From Fibrisoma limi BUZ 3 (GTDB lineage: Bacteria > Bacteroidota > Bacteroidia > Cytophagales > Spirosomataceae): a stretch of 64,000 nt of DNA. The position numbers and the translations under genes are program-made. The notes beneath the pieces were generated by a model, which was not told where the DNA came from, made no database searches, and worked only from the letters and a program-made list of their open reading frames with translations. Shown here piece by piece: positions 1 to 7,350 of this stretch. The DNA is taken from positions 682,001-746,000 of the forward strand of contig NZ_CAIT01000009.1 in the NCBI RefSeq assembly GCF_000296815.2. Reading direction: 5' to 3'. How positions within the stretch are numbered: position 1 is the first letter of the stretch; each line of letters starts with the position of its first letter.

Positions 1-265
1 CGCTGACGGCCGTCATGTCGCGGTGCTGCTCGTCAATGTAGGGAACGTAGGCTTTAGCGGCTTCGTCGTATACCTGAAAGTCGTCGCGGTAGTCGTGTAC
101 ACGGTAATATCGGCCACCTGGTCCAACGCCCTCTCGGTTCTGCGCGAAGCCTACCGTGGCTACGAGTAATAGAATAAGCGAATGAGCGAATCGACCTGCC
201 AGCGCAGGGTTAATAAGCGAATACCAACAGGCCCAGGCTACTTTCTGCTTTACACGGTACCTCAT
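1..265 (-). CDS. Exported protein of unknown function, C-terminal part beyond window
   Basis: An open frame on the minus strand starts at ATG 265-263 and runs off the left edge after 88 codons. It has a long N-terminal extension (MRYRVKQKVAWACW...), then a hydrophobic stretch SLILLLVATVGFAQ that looks like a signal peptide ending near residue 42. The mature part begins NREGVGPGGRYYRVHDYRDD and is rich in Tyr, Asp and Arg. I do not recognise the family. The codons for the hydrophobic stretch overlap a GCGAATGAG-type repeat (173-191), so the long leader may be partly repeat-derived. It lies downstream of sucD on the same strand, 33 bases away, so it could be co-transcribed with it. Confidence 0.6.
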   Translation of the reverse strand, partial: MRYRVKQKVAWACWYSLINPALAGRFAHSLILLLVATVGFAQNREGVGPGGRYYRVHDYRDDFQVYDEAAKAYVPYIDEQHRDMTAVS

Positions 266-297
266 TCGCTCATTCACTAATTCACTCATTCGCTCTT
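173..297. repeat. GCGAATGAG/CTCATTCGC word repeats forming inverted pairs
   Basis: Copies of an aataagcgaat / gcgaatgagcgaat word lie at 173-191 and 212-222. Their complement, a tandem run of ATTCGCTC and ATTCACTC words, lies at 262-297, directly after the sucD stop codon, so the two sides can pair. The 15-base word AGCGAATGAGCGAAT at 177-191 also occurs at 32742-32756, inside the start of a susD gene. Confidence 0.6.
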
Positions 298-298
298 T

Positions 299-1174
299 TT
301 ATCTGCCCAGCGCTTTCAGCATGGTGTCGCCGATGAGGGCGGGGGATTCTACGACGTGGATACCGCACTCGCGCATGATCGCCATCTTGGCAGCCGCTGT
401 GTCGTCGGCACCACCCACGATAGCTCCGGCGTGACCCATCCGGCGACCTTTCGGGGCCGTCTGGCCGGCAATAAAACCAACTACGGGTTTGCGGTTCCCA
501 TCGGCTTTAATCCAGCGGGCGGCTTCGGCTTCCATACCACCACCGATTTCACCGATCATGACGATTGCTTCCGTATCAGGATCGTTCATGAGCAGTTCAA
601 CAGCTTCTTTGGTTGTAGTACCGATGATGGGGTCTCCGCCGATACCGATAGCCGTTGACTGACCCAGACCGGCTTTGGTCAACTGATCAACCGCTTCGTA
701 AGTCAGGGTACCCGACTTCGATACAATACCGATGGTGCCTTTTTTGAAGATAAAGCCCGGCATGATGCCTACTTTGCACTCTTCGGCGGTCATAACGCCT
801 GGGCAGTTCGGACCGATCAGGCGAACCCCCTTGTCGGCAATGTAGTTTTTCACGGCTACCATGTCCTCGGTTGGAATACCTTCGGTGATGCAGATAATGA
901 CTTTGATGCCCGCATCGGCAGCTTCCATGATCGCATCGGCGGCAAAGGCCGGTGGCACAAAGATAATCGACACATCAGCGCCCGCTTCATCAACGGCTTG
1001 CTGAACGGTGTTGAACACGGGCCGGTCGAGGTGGGTTTGTCCTCCCTTACCGGGCGTTACGCCCCCAACCACGTTGGTGCCATACTCGATCATTTGCTGG
1101 GCATGAAAACTACCTTCTGAACCGGTAAAACCCTGGACGATAACTTTGGAGTCTTTGTTGACTAAAACACTCAT
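299..1174 (-). CDS. sucD: Succinyl-CoA ligase [ADP-forming] subunit alpha
   Basis: The 291-residue product is the alpha subunit of succinyl-CoA synthetase, the TCA-cycle enzyme coupling succinyl-CoA cleavage to nucleotide triphosphate formation. The N-terminal CoA-binding fold ([20 protein letters not shown], about residues 11-30) is followed by the ligase domain. The phosphorylated active-site histidine is visible as H248 in [12 protein letters not shown]. Length and both ends match the family, and the ATG at 1174 gives the usual N-terminus. The beta subunit gene sucC is not in the window, so the two subunits are not adjacent on this side. Citrate synthase, another TCA enzyme, is at the far right edge. 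Confidence 0.97.
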   Translation of the reverse strand: MSVLVNKDSKVIVQGFTGSEGSFHAQQMIEYGTNVVGGVTPGKGGQTHLDRPVFNTVQQAVDEAGADVSIIFVPPAFAADAIMEAADAGIKVIICITEGIPTEDMVAVKNYIADKGVRLIGPNCPGVMTAEECKVGIMPGFIFKKGTIGIVSKSGTLTYEAVDQLTKAGLGQSTAIGIGGDPIIGTTTKEAVELLMNDPDTEAIVMIGEIGGGMEAEAARWIKADGNRKPVVGFIAGQTAPKGRRMGHAGAIVGGADDTAAAKMAIMRECGIHVVESPALIGDTMLKALGR

Positions 1175-1195
1175 GATGGTTGTTATGTAGAAGAA

Positions 1196-1286
1196 GATGC
1201 TGGATACTGGACGTTTAACCTTGAATAAACCCGTAGTACAAAGTAGTTCGGGACCAGTGTTTAACGTCCGGCATCAAGCGTCCATC
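1196..1286. repeat. Imperfect inverted repeat upstream of sucD
   Basis: The arms GATGCTGGATACTGGACGTTT (from 1196) and AACGTCCGGCATCAAGC (from 1263) pair with about three mismatches over 17 bases around a 40-base loop. It fills the spacer between sucD and the divergent membrane protein gene. It may be a leader structure of sucD or a degenerate member of the palindromic repeats seen elsewhere in this window. Confidence 0.4.
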
Positions 1287-1335
1287 ACCTTGTTAAAAGT
1301 TGGGCAAAAGTAGCCGAAACTTCGTAAATTACGAG

Positions 1336-1911
1336 ATGATTTTTTCGCACATTCTCTCTGGTTCAGTACTTGCCGGAACAAGCGTAGGGGTATTCTGGCA
1401 TTTTTTCCAGCGCATGAACTTATACAACCGATTGCTCTGGGGCTTCTTTCTATTATCCATTGCCCTGGCTGCGCTTGTCGGTATTACTATTTTCTGGGGT
1501 GACGAAACTATGCAGCGACTCCATCACTCTATGCTGGTTCTATCCGACACCCTTGGCGTTGTTTGCGTCGTGATGGGGGTCTGGTCGCTGCTAAATCGGC
1601 AGACCGTCAATACAGCAACCTTCATGGCTACGGTCGTGCTGGGCATATCGCTATTTATCGTATTGCTGTTGCCCGAAGTCAGCGCTTTTACTCCTATTGT
1701 TCCTTCATTAGGTATTCTGATCCTGATGCTGCTGGCTGTTTTTGCCCTCCTCCGACGCGACCGGCACGCAATCTGGATCGTACTGGCGGCTATGGCGATG
1801 GGACTCGCGACTAAAGCAAACGCGTTTGGTAATTACATCCATCCAACGGATTTTGACCACTACGCCAGCGCACTGGCGCTGTGGTTTTTCGGTAAGGCTA
1901 CAGAACAGTAA
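1336..1911 (+). CDS. Polytopic membrane protein of unknown function
   Basis: The 191-residue product is almost entirely hydrophobic, with about six membrane segments: residues 1-18, 28-47, 62-82, 91-110, 114-130 and 137-155. It ends in a hydrophilic tail with HPTDFDHYASALALWFFGKA. The conserved-looking H, D and H-D-H near the last segment could be metal or catalytic residues of an integral membrane enzyme, but I cannot assign a family. The frame extends upstream to a TTG at 1300; the ATG at 1336 is preferred because it puts the first membrane segment right after the start. It is divergent from sucD and close upstream of topoisomerase IB. Confidence 0.65.
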   Translation: MIFSHILSGSVLAGTSVGVFWHFFQRMNLYNRLLWGFFLLSIALAALVGITIFWGDETMQRLHHSMLVLSDTLGVVCVVMGVWSLLNRQTVNTATFMATVVLGISLFIVLLLPEVSAFTPIVPSLGILILMLLAVFALLRRDRHAIWIVLAAMAMGLATKANAFGNYIHPTDFDHYASALALWFFGKATEQ

Positions 1912-1991
1912 AAACCGCCGTACCACATTTGGTGTTTTAGATCAGCGTCGGTCTCAGCTACGTGCCCAACCGACACCGATCACAAACAGCT

Positions 1992-3065
1992 ATGGATCTA
2001 TTAGAGTTAGTACACGACCCGGTCAAAGCAGCTAAAGCCGCTCGACTGGTCTACGTAAGCGATACCATGCCGGGTCTGAGACGCCAGTCAGCCGGCGATC
2101 ATTTTATCTACCTGGATGCCGACGACAATGAAGTAACCGACGAAGCTACGCTGACGCGAATTCGCAGCATGGCCCTACCACCAGCCTGGGAAAACGTCTG
2201 GATTTGTGCTAAAGCGAACGGCCATCTGCAAGCAACCGGCATCGATACAAAAGGCCGCAAACAGTACCGGTACCACGCCAAATGGAATGCCGTACGTAGC
2301 GAAACTAAATTTTTCCGGATGATCTCATTCGGTGAAAAGCTACCGCAGCTACGGGCACAGATTGCCAAGGACCTTAAGGCCCGCGAACTCACCCGTGATA
2401 AAGTGATTGCCATTGCGCTCAGCGTAATGGAGCAAACGCTCATTCGGGTAGGCAACGCTGCGTACGAAAAGGAATATGGTTCGTACGGCCTGACGACTCT
2501 CAAGGACCGGCATGTTAAAGCGCAGGGCGATCAGGTTCGGTTTAGTTTCAAAGGCAAGAAAGGCATCTATCACGATATAACCTTGCATGATCGGCGACTG
2601 GCCCGACTGGTGAAAGCCTGCCGCGATATTCCGGGTAAGGAACTGTTTCAGTACTATGATGCTCAGGGAAACCGCCACCCGATCGATTCAGGTATGGTTA
2701 ACGAATATCTGCATACTATCATGGGGGAGGATTTTTCGGCCAAGGATTTTCGCACCTGGGCTGGTACCGTTAACGCCCTCCGGCTGCTGGTCGATCTGGA
2801 ACCCTGTAGCACCCAGAAAGAACTTAAGAAGAATATCAACACCGTACTGGATGAGGTATCGCAGCGGCTGGGTAACACCCGAACGGTTTGCCGAAAACAT
2901 TATGTGCATCCGCAGATTCTGGAAGCGTACGAGTGCCAGGACCTCAATCCGTACATCGAACACAAAAACCGTTTCCGCCAGACCAGCCCCTACGGACTCG
3001 ACAGTGTTGAAAAGCTACTGATGAAGTTTCTGAAGGATCAGGTCAAACAAGTGGTTAAGACGTAG
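1992..3065 (+). CDS. DNA topoisomerase IB (poxvirus-like)
   Basis: The 357-residue product relaxes supercoils by nicking one strand through a 3'-phosphotyrosine link. The core signatures of bacterial/poxviral type IB enzymes are present: EYGSYGLTTLKDRHV, FRTWAGTVNALRLL with its catalytic Arg (R254), and the nucleophile box CRKHYVHPQI with Tyr304. The N-terminal clamp (ALPPAWENVWIC...GHLQATGIDTKGRKQYRYH) is typical. A GTG at 1962 would add ten residues; ATG 1992 gives a conventional N-terminus. Such enzymes are scattered accessory genes in bacteria beside type IA and II topoisomerases. A hairpin follows the stop codon. Confidence 0.93.
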   Translation: MDLLELVHDPVKAAKAARLVYVSDTMPGLRRQSAGDHFIYLDADDNEVTDEATLTRIRSMALPPAWENVWICAKANGHLQATGIDTKGRKQYRYHAKWNAVRSETKFFRMISFGEKLPQLRAQIAKDLKARELTRDKVIAIALSVMEQTLIRVGNAAYEKEYGSYGLTTLKDRHVKAQGDQVRFSFKGKKGIYHDITLHDRRLARLVKACRDIPGKELFQYYDAQGNRHPIDSGMVNEYLHTIMGEDFSAKDFRTWAGTVNALRLLVDLEPCSTQKELKKNINTVLDEVSQRLGNTRTVCRKHYVHPQILEAYECQDLNPYIEHKNRFRQTSPYGLDSVEKLLMKFLKDQVKQVVKT

Positions 3066-3098
3066 TACGTACCGGGAACTTCCTCAAACTGTAATCAT

Positions 3099-3125
3099 AA
3101 AAGGGGCCAGTTGTGTGGCCTCTTT
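3099..3125. terminator. Bidirectional terminator hairpin
   Basis: AAAAGGGGCCA and TGGCCTCTTT pair with one G-T wobble around a six-base loop, with A and T tracts on the outside. It lies between the convergent topoisomerase gene and the small lysine-rich protein gene. Confidence 0.6.
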
Positions 3126-3128
3126 GTG

Positions 3129-3368
3129 TTATCGTTTGGCTTCTTCTTTGGCTCGCTTGGCCGATTTAGTTTCGGGTGCGTTGTCTTTCCGGAGTTTCAT
3201 TCCCCGTTTCGTAGCCCAGTCCTCGGCCTGGGCTGTAGCAATGGCGATGGATTTCTGTTCGTCGTTTCCATCAGCCAGCAGGGCGTTGGCAATATCAATT
3301 GCTTTGTTCCGTACCGGCGCCATAAAGTTTTTCAACGAGGCCGGATACTCTTTCTTCGTGTAAGGCAT
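3129..3368 (-). CDS. Small conserved lysine-rich protein
   Basis: The product has 79 residues and begins MPYTKKEYPASLKNFMAPVR, followed by KAIDIANALLADG and AIAIATAQAEDWA. It ends in a Lys/Arg/Glu-rich tail. Short proteins with this pattern (MPY..., VR.KAI.IANALL, AIAIA.A..WA) are common in bacteria, often annotated near ChaB or DUF2188; the role is unknown. The basic C-terminus could bind nucleic acid, but nothing else supports this. It follows the TolC-like gene on the same strand, separated by a very long hairpin, so it may have its own promoter. Confidence 0.7.
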   Translation of the reverse strand: MPYTKKEYPASLKNFMAPVRNKAIDIANALLADGNDEQKSIAIATAQAEDWATKRGMKLRKDNAPETKSAKRAKEEAKR

Positions 3369-3380
3369 GACGTTGAGCGT

Positions 3381-3455
3381 TAACTAATTGAGTTGTTGAG
3401 TGATTGAATCAAGAGTGGGACGACTAATTCAATCACTCAACAACTCAATTAGTTA
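3381..3455. repeat. Perfect 29-bp inverted repeat
   Basis: The arm at 3381-3409 (taactaattgagttgttgag, then tgattgaat) is perfectly complementary to 3427-3455 around a 17-base loop. The arms are AT-rich and built from short words such as TTGAGT and GATTGAAT. The element fills the gap between the TolC-like gene stop (3460) and the small protein gene start (3368). There is no T-run typical of an intrinsic terminator. Confidence 0.85.
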
Positions 3456-3459
3456 ATTG

Positions 3460-4848
3460 TTAGCGCAACTCCTGCGAGATCGTACTACTCAACCGTAATA
3501 GTTCAATTTCGGCCGCTTTGGCGTTGAACTCCGCGTCGATCAGGCGCGTCTGGGCGTTGATAGCGTTGCGCTGTACGTCCCGAAATTCAACGAAATTTGA
3601 ATTTCCGATACGGTAACGATCATAGGCAATATCGACGTTCTGGTTTGCCAGTTGATTATTCTGCGCTTCCAGATTAACCAGCGTCAGGCTATTCTGATAC
3701 GTCTGAAATGTCTGGCTGAGCGTCGATTGCAACTGCAGCCGCTGGTCGCTTTCCTGCGTCCGGGCAATTTGCGTGTTAATCTTGGCATTCTGAATCTGCC
3801 GCCGGAGGTTGTACCCATTGAAGATGGGAATCGACGCCTGTAGGTTATACGTCATACCATTGTTCCGGCCAGTACGAATACCAAAACCACCCTGGTTATC
3901 AATTCGCTGGTAGTTATACCCGGCTGTGGCCGTAACGAGCGGTAACTGTAAGGCGTTAACCTGCCGGGTGTTAATATCGGCCAATGTCCGGTTAATAACG
4001 GCCGCGGCTAGTTGTGGGTTATTTGCCGTCAGGGATTGCTGCAATGGCGCCAATTGCAGGTCATTCCGTACAAGAATGGTATCTCGAACAGTAAATTCAG
4101 TCAGAGGATCGCGGACCAGCAACGTATTCAGGAAAATTTTGGCGTTACGAAGGGCCTGTTGCTGCGAGACCAAAGCCGCACTGTCCGTATTATAATCCAC
4201 CTGAGCACTCAGAAAATCAACTTTCGAGCGGGTTCCGACCTCAAACGTTGCCCGGGCCAGTTCCAGTCGCTCGCGGGAAATGTCGAGTGCCTGACTAAAA
4301 GCAATCAGTCGTTGTAGTTGCCGGATCACGTCGTAATACCCAGTTGCCACGTCGGCCATTGTGGCTTCGATATTGGCTCGGGTATTAACTGAGCTAATCT
4401 GTAACAATTGACGGAGCTGCTCATACGTGGCTGCTCGGTTAAAACCATTGAAGATGGTATAGTTGGCGTTAATGCCAAAGTTGTTGGTCCGGTTAAAGAT
4501 CCCTCTTATTTGCTGCGGAGGTCGAAGCGCATCCAGAAACGTTTGCCGAATGGTTTGTATGCTTCCCTGTGAGTTAACATTGCCCGTAATGGTAGGCAGG
4601 TATCCCGCATTTCCGCGAGTGTAGTTGTTCCGGGCGACTTCCTCCTGCGACCGGTTAATCTGAAGCTGATAGCTTTGCTCAACAGCAATACTGATCGCCT
4701 GAGGCAGCGTCAGCAACTCACCGGATTGCGGAATAGTAGCAATTGTGAACGCACGTTCCTGAGCACGTTGAATTGGATTTTTAGGCTGCTGCGCAATCGC
4801 AGTGACTGAGATAAAAAAGAAAAGAATGCAGCAACTGTGAGACTTCAT
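3460..4848 (-). CDS. TolC-family outer membrane efflux protein
   Basis: The 462-residue product is the outer-membrane channel of a tripartite efflux or type I secretion system. After a signal peptide (MKSHSCCILFFFISVTAIAQ) come two related long alpha-hairpin halves rich in Gln, Asn and Ala, as in the OEP fold. Signatures include LTLPQAISIAVEQSYQLQ near the N-terminus and the second-half helices QNQLANQNVDIAYDRYRIG and RLIDAEFNAKAAEIELLR. The frame runs upstream to 4971 but ATG 4848 starts the signal peptide directly. No membrane-fusion protein or inner-membrane pump is adjacent, which is unusual since these usually form an operon. A -7 box lies 27 bases upstream. Confidence 0.9.
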   Translation of the reverse strand: MKSHSCCILFFFISVTAIAQQPKNPIQRAQERAFTIATIPQSGELLTLPQAISIAVEQSYQLQINRSQEEVARNNYTRGNAGYLPTITGNVNSQGSIQTIRQTFLDALRPPQQIRGIFNRTNNFGINANYTIFNGFNRAATYEQLRQLLQISSVNTRANIEATMADVATGYYDVIRQLQRLIAFSQALDISRERLELARATFEVGTRSKVDFLSAQVDYNTDSAALVSQQQALRNAKIFLNTLLVRDPLTEFTVRDTILVRNDLQLAPLQQSLTANNPQLAAAVINRTLADINTRQVNALQLPLVTATAGYNYQRIDNQGGFGIRTGRNNGMTYNLQASIPIFNGYNLRRQIQNAKINTQIARTQESDQRLQLQSTLSQTFQTYQNSLTLVNLEAQNNQLANQNVDIAYDRYRIGNSNFVEFRDVQRNAINAQTRLIDAEFNAKAAEIELLRLSSTISQELR

Positions 4849-4875
4849 CGAATTGATGTTAGCGGAAAAATCGAT

Positions 4876-4883
4876 CAAAATTA
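4876..4883 (-). promoter_or_regulatory. Bacteroidota-type -7 box for the TolC-like gene
   Basis: On the minus strand 4883-4876 reads TAATTTTG, an exact match to the TAnnTTTG -7 consensus, 27 bases before the ATG at 4848. No clear TTTG -33 element is present at the usual distance, so the call rests on the -7 box alone. Confidence 0.45.
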
Positions 4884-4949
4884 CAAGAATCTGGCATTGA
4901 ACGGTTGACTTACTGACTTTCCTTATATTGCGTACTTTACCCGTTATCC

Positions 4950-6581
4950 ATGAAACGCACACTACCTGCAATTTTAACTATGCTAATCGGCCTGGCCGGT
5001 TGTTCTTCCAAAGAAAAAGCAGACGTACTCGTAACTAACGCACTCGTTTACACGGCCGATTCGGCATTCTCGACGGCCAGCGCATTTGTTGTCAAAGACG
5101 GTAAGTTTCTTGCGGTAGGATCGGCCGATGAACTTTCCGGAAAATATGACGTCGACAGCACCGTCGATCTGGCTGGTAAACCCGTTTATCCGGGCTTTTA
5201 TGACCCCCACGCCCATTTTATGGGTCTGGGTCAGGTACTCGATCAGGCTGATCTGGTCGGCGCAGTTTCTTACGACGAGGTTATTGATCGCCTGAAAGCA
5301 TACGCCCAGAAACACCCCGATGCCCTGTGGATTACGGGTCGGGGCTGGGACCAGAACGACTGGCCGGGTAAGCAGTTTCCGACCAAAGAGAAATTAGACG
5401 CAGCCTTTCCCAACATACCTGTTGCACTCATGCGGGTTGACGGACACGCCCTGCTGGTGAATTCCAAAGCCCTACGGCTGGCCAACGTAACGGCCGGCTC
5501 AAAACTGTCCGGGGGCGAGGTTCTATTAGCCAACAACGCGCCGACGGGTGTGCTGGTCGATAACGCCATGAATCTCATCAAACGGGTCATTCCAAAACCT
5601 ACCGAAGAGGACCGGGAACGGATGCTGCTAGCGGCTCAGCGAGTATGTCTGTCACAGGGACTAACGTCGGTGTCGGATGCCGGACTGAACCGTCCCGACA
5701 TTGAACTCATCGAACGGCTACAGAAAGAAGGTAAACTCAAAATTCGCGACTACATCATGATCAGCCTGGGCGAGCCGAACCTGGAGTATTATCTCAAACG
5801 CGGTCCCTTCCAGACCGACCGGCTGACGGTTCAGTCGTTTAAACTATACGCCGATGGTGCACTGGGTTCGCGGGGAGCCTGCCTGCGTCGGCCCTACAGC
5901 GACCGTCCCGAAACGGCCGGTTTCTTGTTATTGAATCCCAAGGAACTGGAACGGGTTCTGACGTTATTAGCCAATAGCAAGTTTCAGGCAAATACGCATT
6001 GCATCGGCGATTCGGCCAATCATTTGATCCTGGATCTATACGGTAAGTTACTGAAAACGAAGAACGACCGTCGGTGGCGTATTGAACATGCACAGGTTGT
6101 TTCGCCGGACGATTTTTACAAATTCGGTCGGTATTCGGTAATTCCATCCATTCAGCCTACGCACGCTACGTCGGATATGTACTGGGCTGGTGACCGCCTG
6201 GGGCCGGTACGTGTCAAAGGGGCCTATGCGTTCAAAGACCTCATGAAACAAAACGGCTACCTCATTGCCGGCAGCGACTTCCCGGTTGAGGCCGTGAACC
6301 CACTTTTTGGCTTCCATTCGGCCGTGGCCCGGCAGGACGACAAGGATTTCCCGGCCGGTGGGTATCAGATGGAGAACGCCCTGGATCGGCGGTCGGCATT
6401 GCTGGCCATGACACGCTGGGCGGCCTACGCCAATTTTGAAGATAAGTTGCGCGGCAGCATTGAACCAGGCAAACAGGCCGACTTTGTGGTATTGGAGCAG
6501 GATATTATGAAAGCCGCCAATCCGCAGCTACGTAACGTGAAAGTACAACAAACCTGGATTGGCGGGGAGCGGCTTTTCTGA
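4950..6581 (+). CDS. Amidohydrolase family lipoprotein (YtcJ-like)
   Basis: The 543-residue product has a lipobox (LIGLAGC, Cys18), so it is probably a membrane-anchored lipoprotein. It is then a full amidohydrolase_3 metal hydrolase. The metal-binding HxH is H87/H89 in FYDPHAHFMGLG; later family motifs are LYADGALGSRGACLRRPY, ANTHCIGDSANH, RRWRIEHAQVV and AGSDFPVE. Proteins of this type hydrolyse N-substituted formamides or other amides; the substrate here cannot be read from sequence. The gene is divergent from the TolC-like gene with a 101-bp shared spacer. A decayed nuclease gene follows immediately. Confidence 0.9.
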   Translation: MKRTLPAILTMLIGLAGCSSKEKADVLVTNALVYTADSAFSTASAFVVKDGKFLAVGSADELSGKYDVDSTVDLAGKPVYPGFYDPHAHFMGLGQVLDQADLVGAVSYDEVIDRLKAYAQKHPDALWITGRGWDQNDWPGKQFPTKEKLDAAFPNIPVALMRVDGHALLVNSKALRLANVTAGSKLSGGEVLLANNAPTGVLVDNAMNLIKRVIPKPTEEDRERMLLAAQRVCLSQGLTSVSDAGLNRPDIELIERLQKEGKLKIRDYIMISLGEPNLEYYLKRGPFQTDRLTVQSFKLYADGALGSRGACLRRPYSDRPETAGFLLLNPKELERVLTLLANSKFQANTHCIGDSANHLILDLYGKLLKTKNDRRWRIEHAQVVSPDDFYKFGRYSVIPSIQPTHATSDMYWAGDRLGPVRVKGAYAFKDLMKQNGYLIAGSDFPVEAVNPLFGFHSAVARQDDKDFPAGGYQMENALDRRSALLAMTRWAAYANFEDKLRGSIEPGKQADFVVLEQDIMKAANPQLRNVKVQQTWIGGERLF

Positions 6582-6589
6582 GCAAGTCC

Positions 6590-6825
6590 ATGACAATAGA
6601 CAACCCGCACGACAAAGCATTTCGACCAAAACTGGAGAGTTAGCCATGCCACCAGCAGAAGCCTAAATTAATGAAGGTGTTGAGAATGGAATTGAAAGAT
6701 AGCCTGAGAAAGCCGTTAAGGAATACTTAAGCTTGGTATGATTCCGGAAACCATTTCCACTGCGCTTGAGATCTTCTTGGCGCGACGTTCAAGGGCTTAT
6801 CAGGAAAATTCAGGCGAATAAATAA
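6590..6825 (+). pseudogene. Remnant of an Rpn/PD-(D/E)XK-type nuclease-transposase gene
   Basis: The region encodes disjointed pieces that fit the two ends of an Rpn-family (recombination-promoting nuclease, putative transposase) protein with the middle lost. The start gives MTIDNPHDKAFRP, then a stop at 6641. From 6670 one frame gives NEGVENGIER, a stop, then EKAVKEYLSL. From 6735 a second frame gives GMIPETISTALEI. From 6784 the first frame resumes with DVQGLIRKIQANK and a stop. The family normally starts with an NPHD(K/R)xF motif and ends in a Glu/Lys-rich helix followed by a GMxxExIxxAL...V..LI helix pair. Internal stops, two frameshifts and the missing core mark it as dead. The family call is from memory of that pattern. 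Confidence 0.6.
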
Positions 6826-6845
6826 TAGCTTTCGATCCTATTCCG

Positions 6846-6888
6846 GCACAACGGCCAACTGACCATGCTACTCAGTTGGCCGTTGTGC
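6846..6888. terminator. Strong 17-bp stem-loop after the greA-like gene
   Basis: GCACAACGGCCAACTGA (6846-6862) and TCAGTTGGCCGTTGTGC (6872-6888) are perfectly complementary with a nine-base loop. The right arm touches the stop codon of the GreA-like gene on the minus strand. There is no long T-run, so it may also act as an mRNA 3'-end stabiliser. Confidence 0.7.
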
Positions 6889-7349
6889 TACTGAATTTCC
6901 AAAATCCGATAGGTTACGGTATTGAACGTTAGCTCGTCGCCCGGTGCTTTACCCAGCAACTTACTTCCAATCGGTGAGGCCGGCGAAATAGCAAAATAAT
7001 CAACGCCATCCAGGGTTATCTTTCCGGCACTAATACTCAGGAAGAAAGCCCCCCGACTGGTCGTTACCAGGCTTCCCGGCTGAACAGTTGTGACCGGTTT
7101 CTCCACAGAAAGCTGTTCAAGTTCTTTCTTCACTTTCAACGCTTCGGCCAGTTGCTGGGCGTGGCGGTCGCGTTCGATCTGGGCCATTGCCCGGCCGGTT
7201 TCGTACTTATCGCCCGCGCTGCTTTTCGATTCGGAATTGGCCGACTCCTGCGCGGCCTCCATAGCTTTCTGAGCGGTCTCGATACGCTGCTCAACGTATG
7301 TCTGGCATTGGGCAAACAAGCGTAATTTAACTGTGTACGCGTCAGACAT
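6888..7349 (-). CDS. GreA/GreB-family transcription elongation factor homologue
   Basis: The 153-residue protein has an N-terminal helical hairpin (residues 1-80, with SESKSSAGDKYETGRAM at the turn) and a C-terminal FKBP-like Gre domain (VQPGSLVTTSRGAFFLSIS... ISPASPIGSKLLGKAPGDE). GreA-type factors bind the RNA polymerase secondary channel and stimulate transcript cleavage. The acidic tip here is followed by SSAGDKYETG, a pattern seen in a Bacteroidota Gre-like subgroup, so activity may differ from E. coli GreA. It starts one base after the GMC oxidoreductase stop, so the two are translated from one mRNA. Confidence 0.75.
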   Translation of the reverse strand: MSDAYTVKLRLFAQCQTYVEQRIETAQKAMEAAQESANSESKSSAGDKYETGRAMAQIERDRHAQQLAEALKVKKELEQLSVEKPVTTVQPGSLVTTSRGAFFLSISAGKITLDGVDYFAISPASPIGSKLLGKAPGDELTFNTVTYRILEIQ

Positions 7350-7350
7350 G

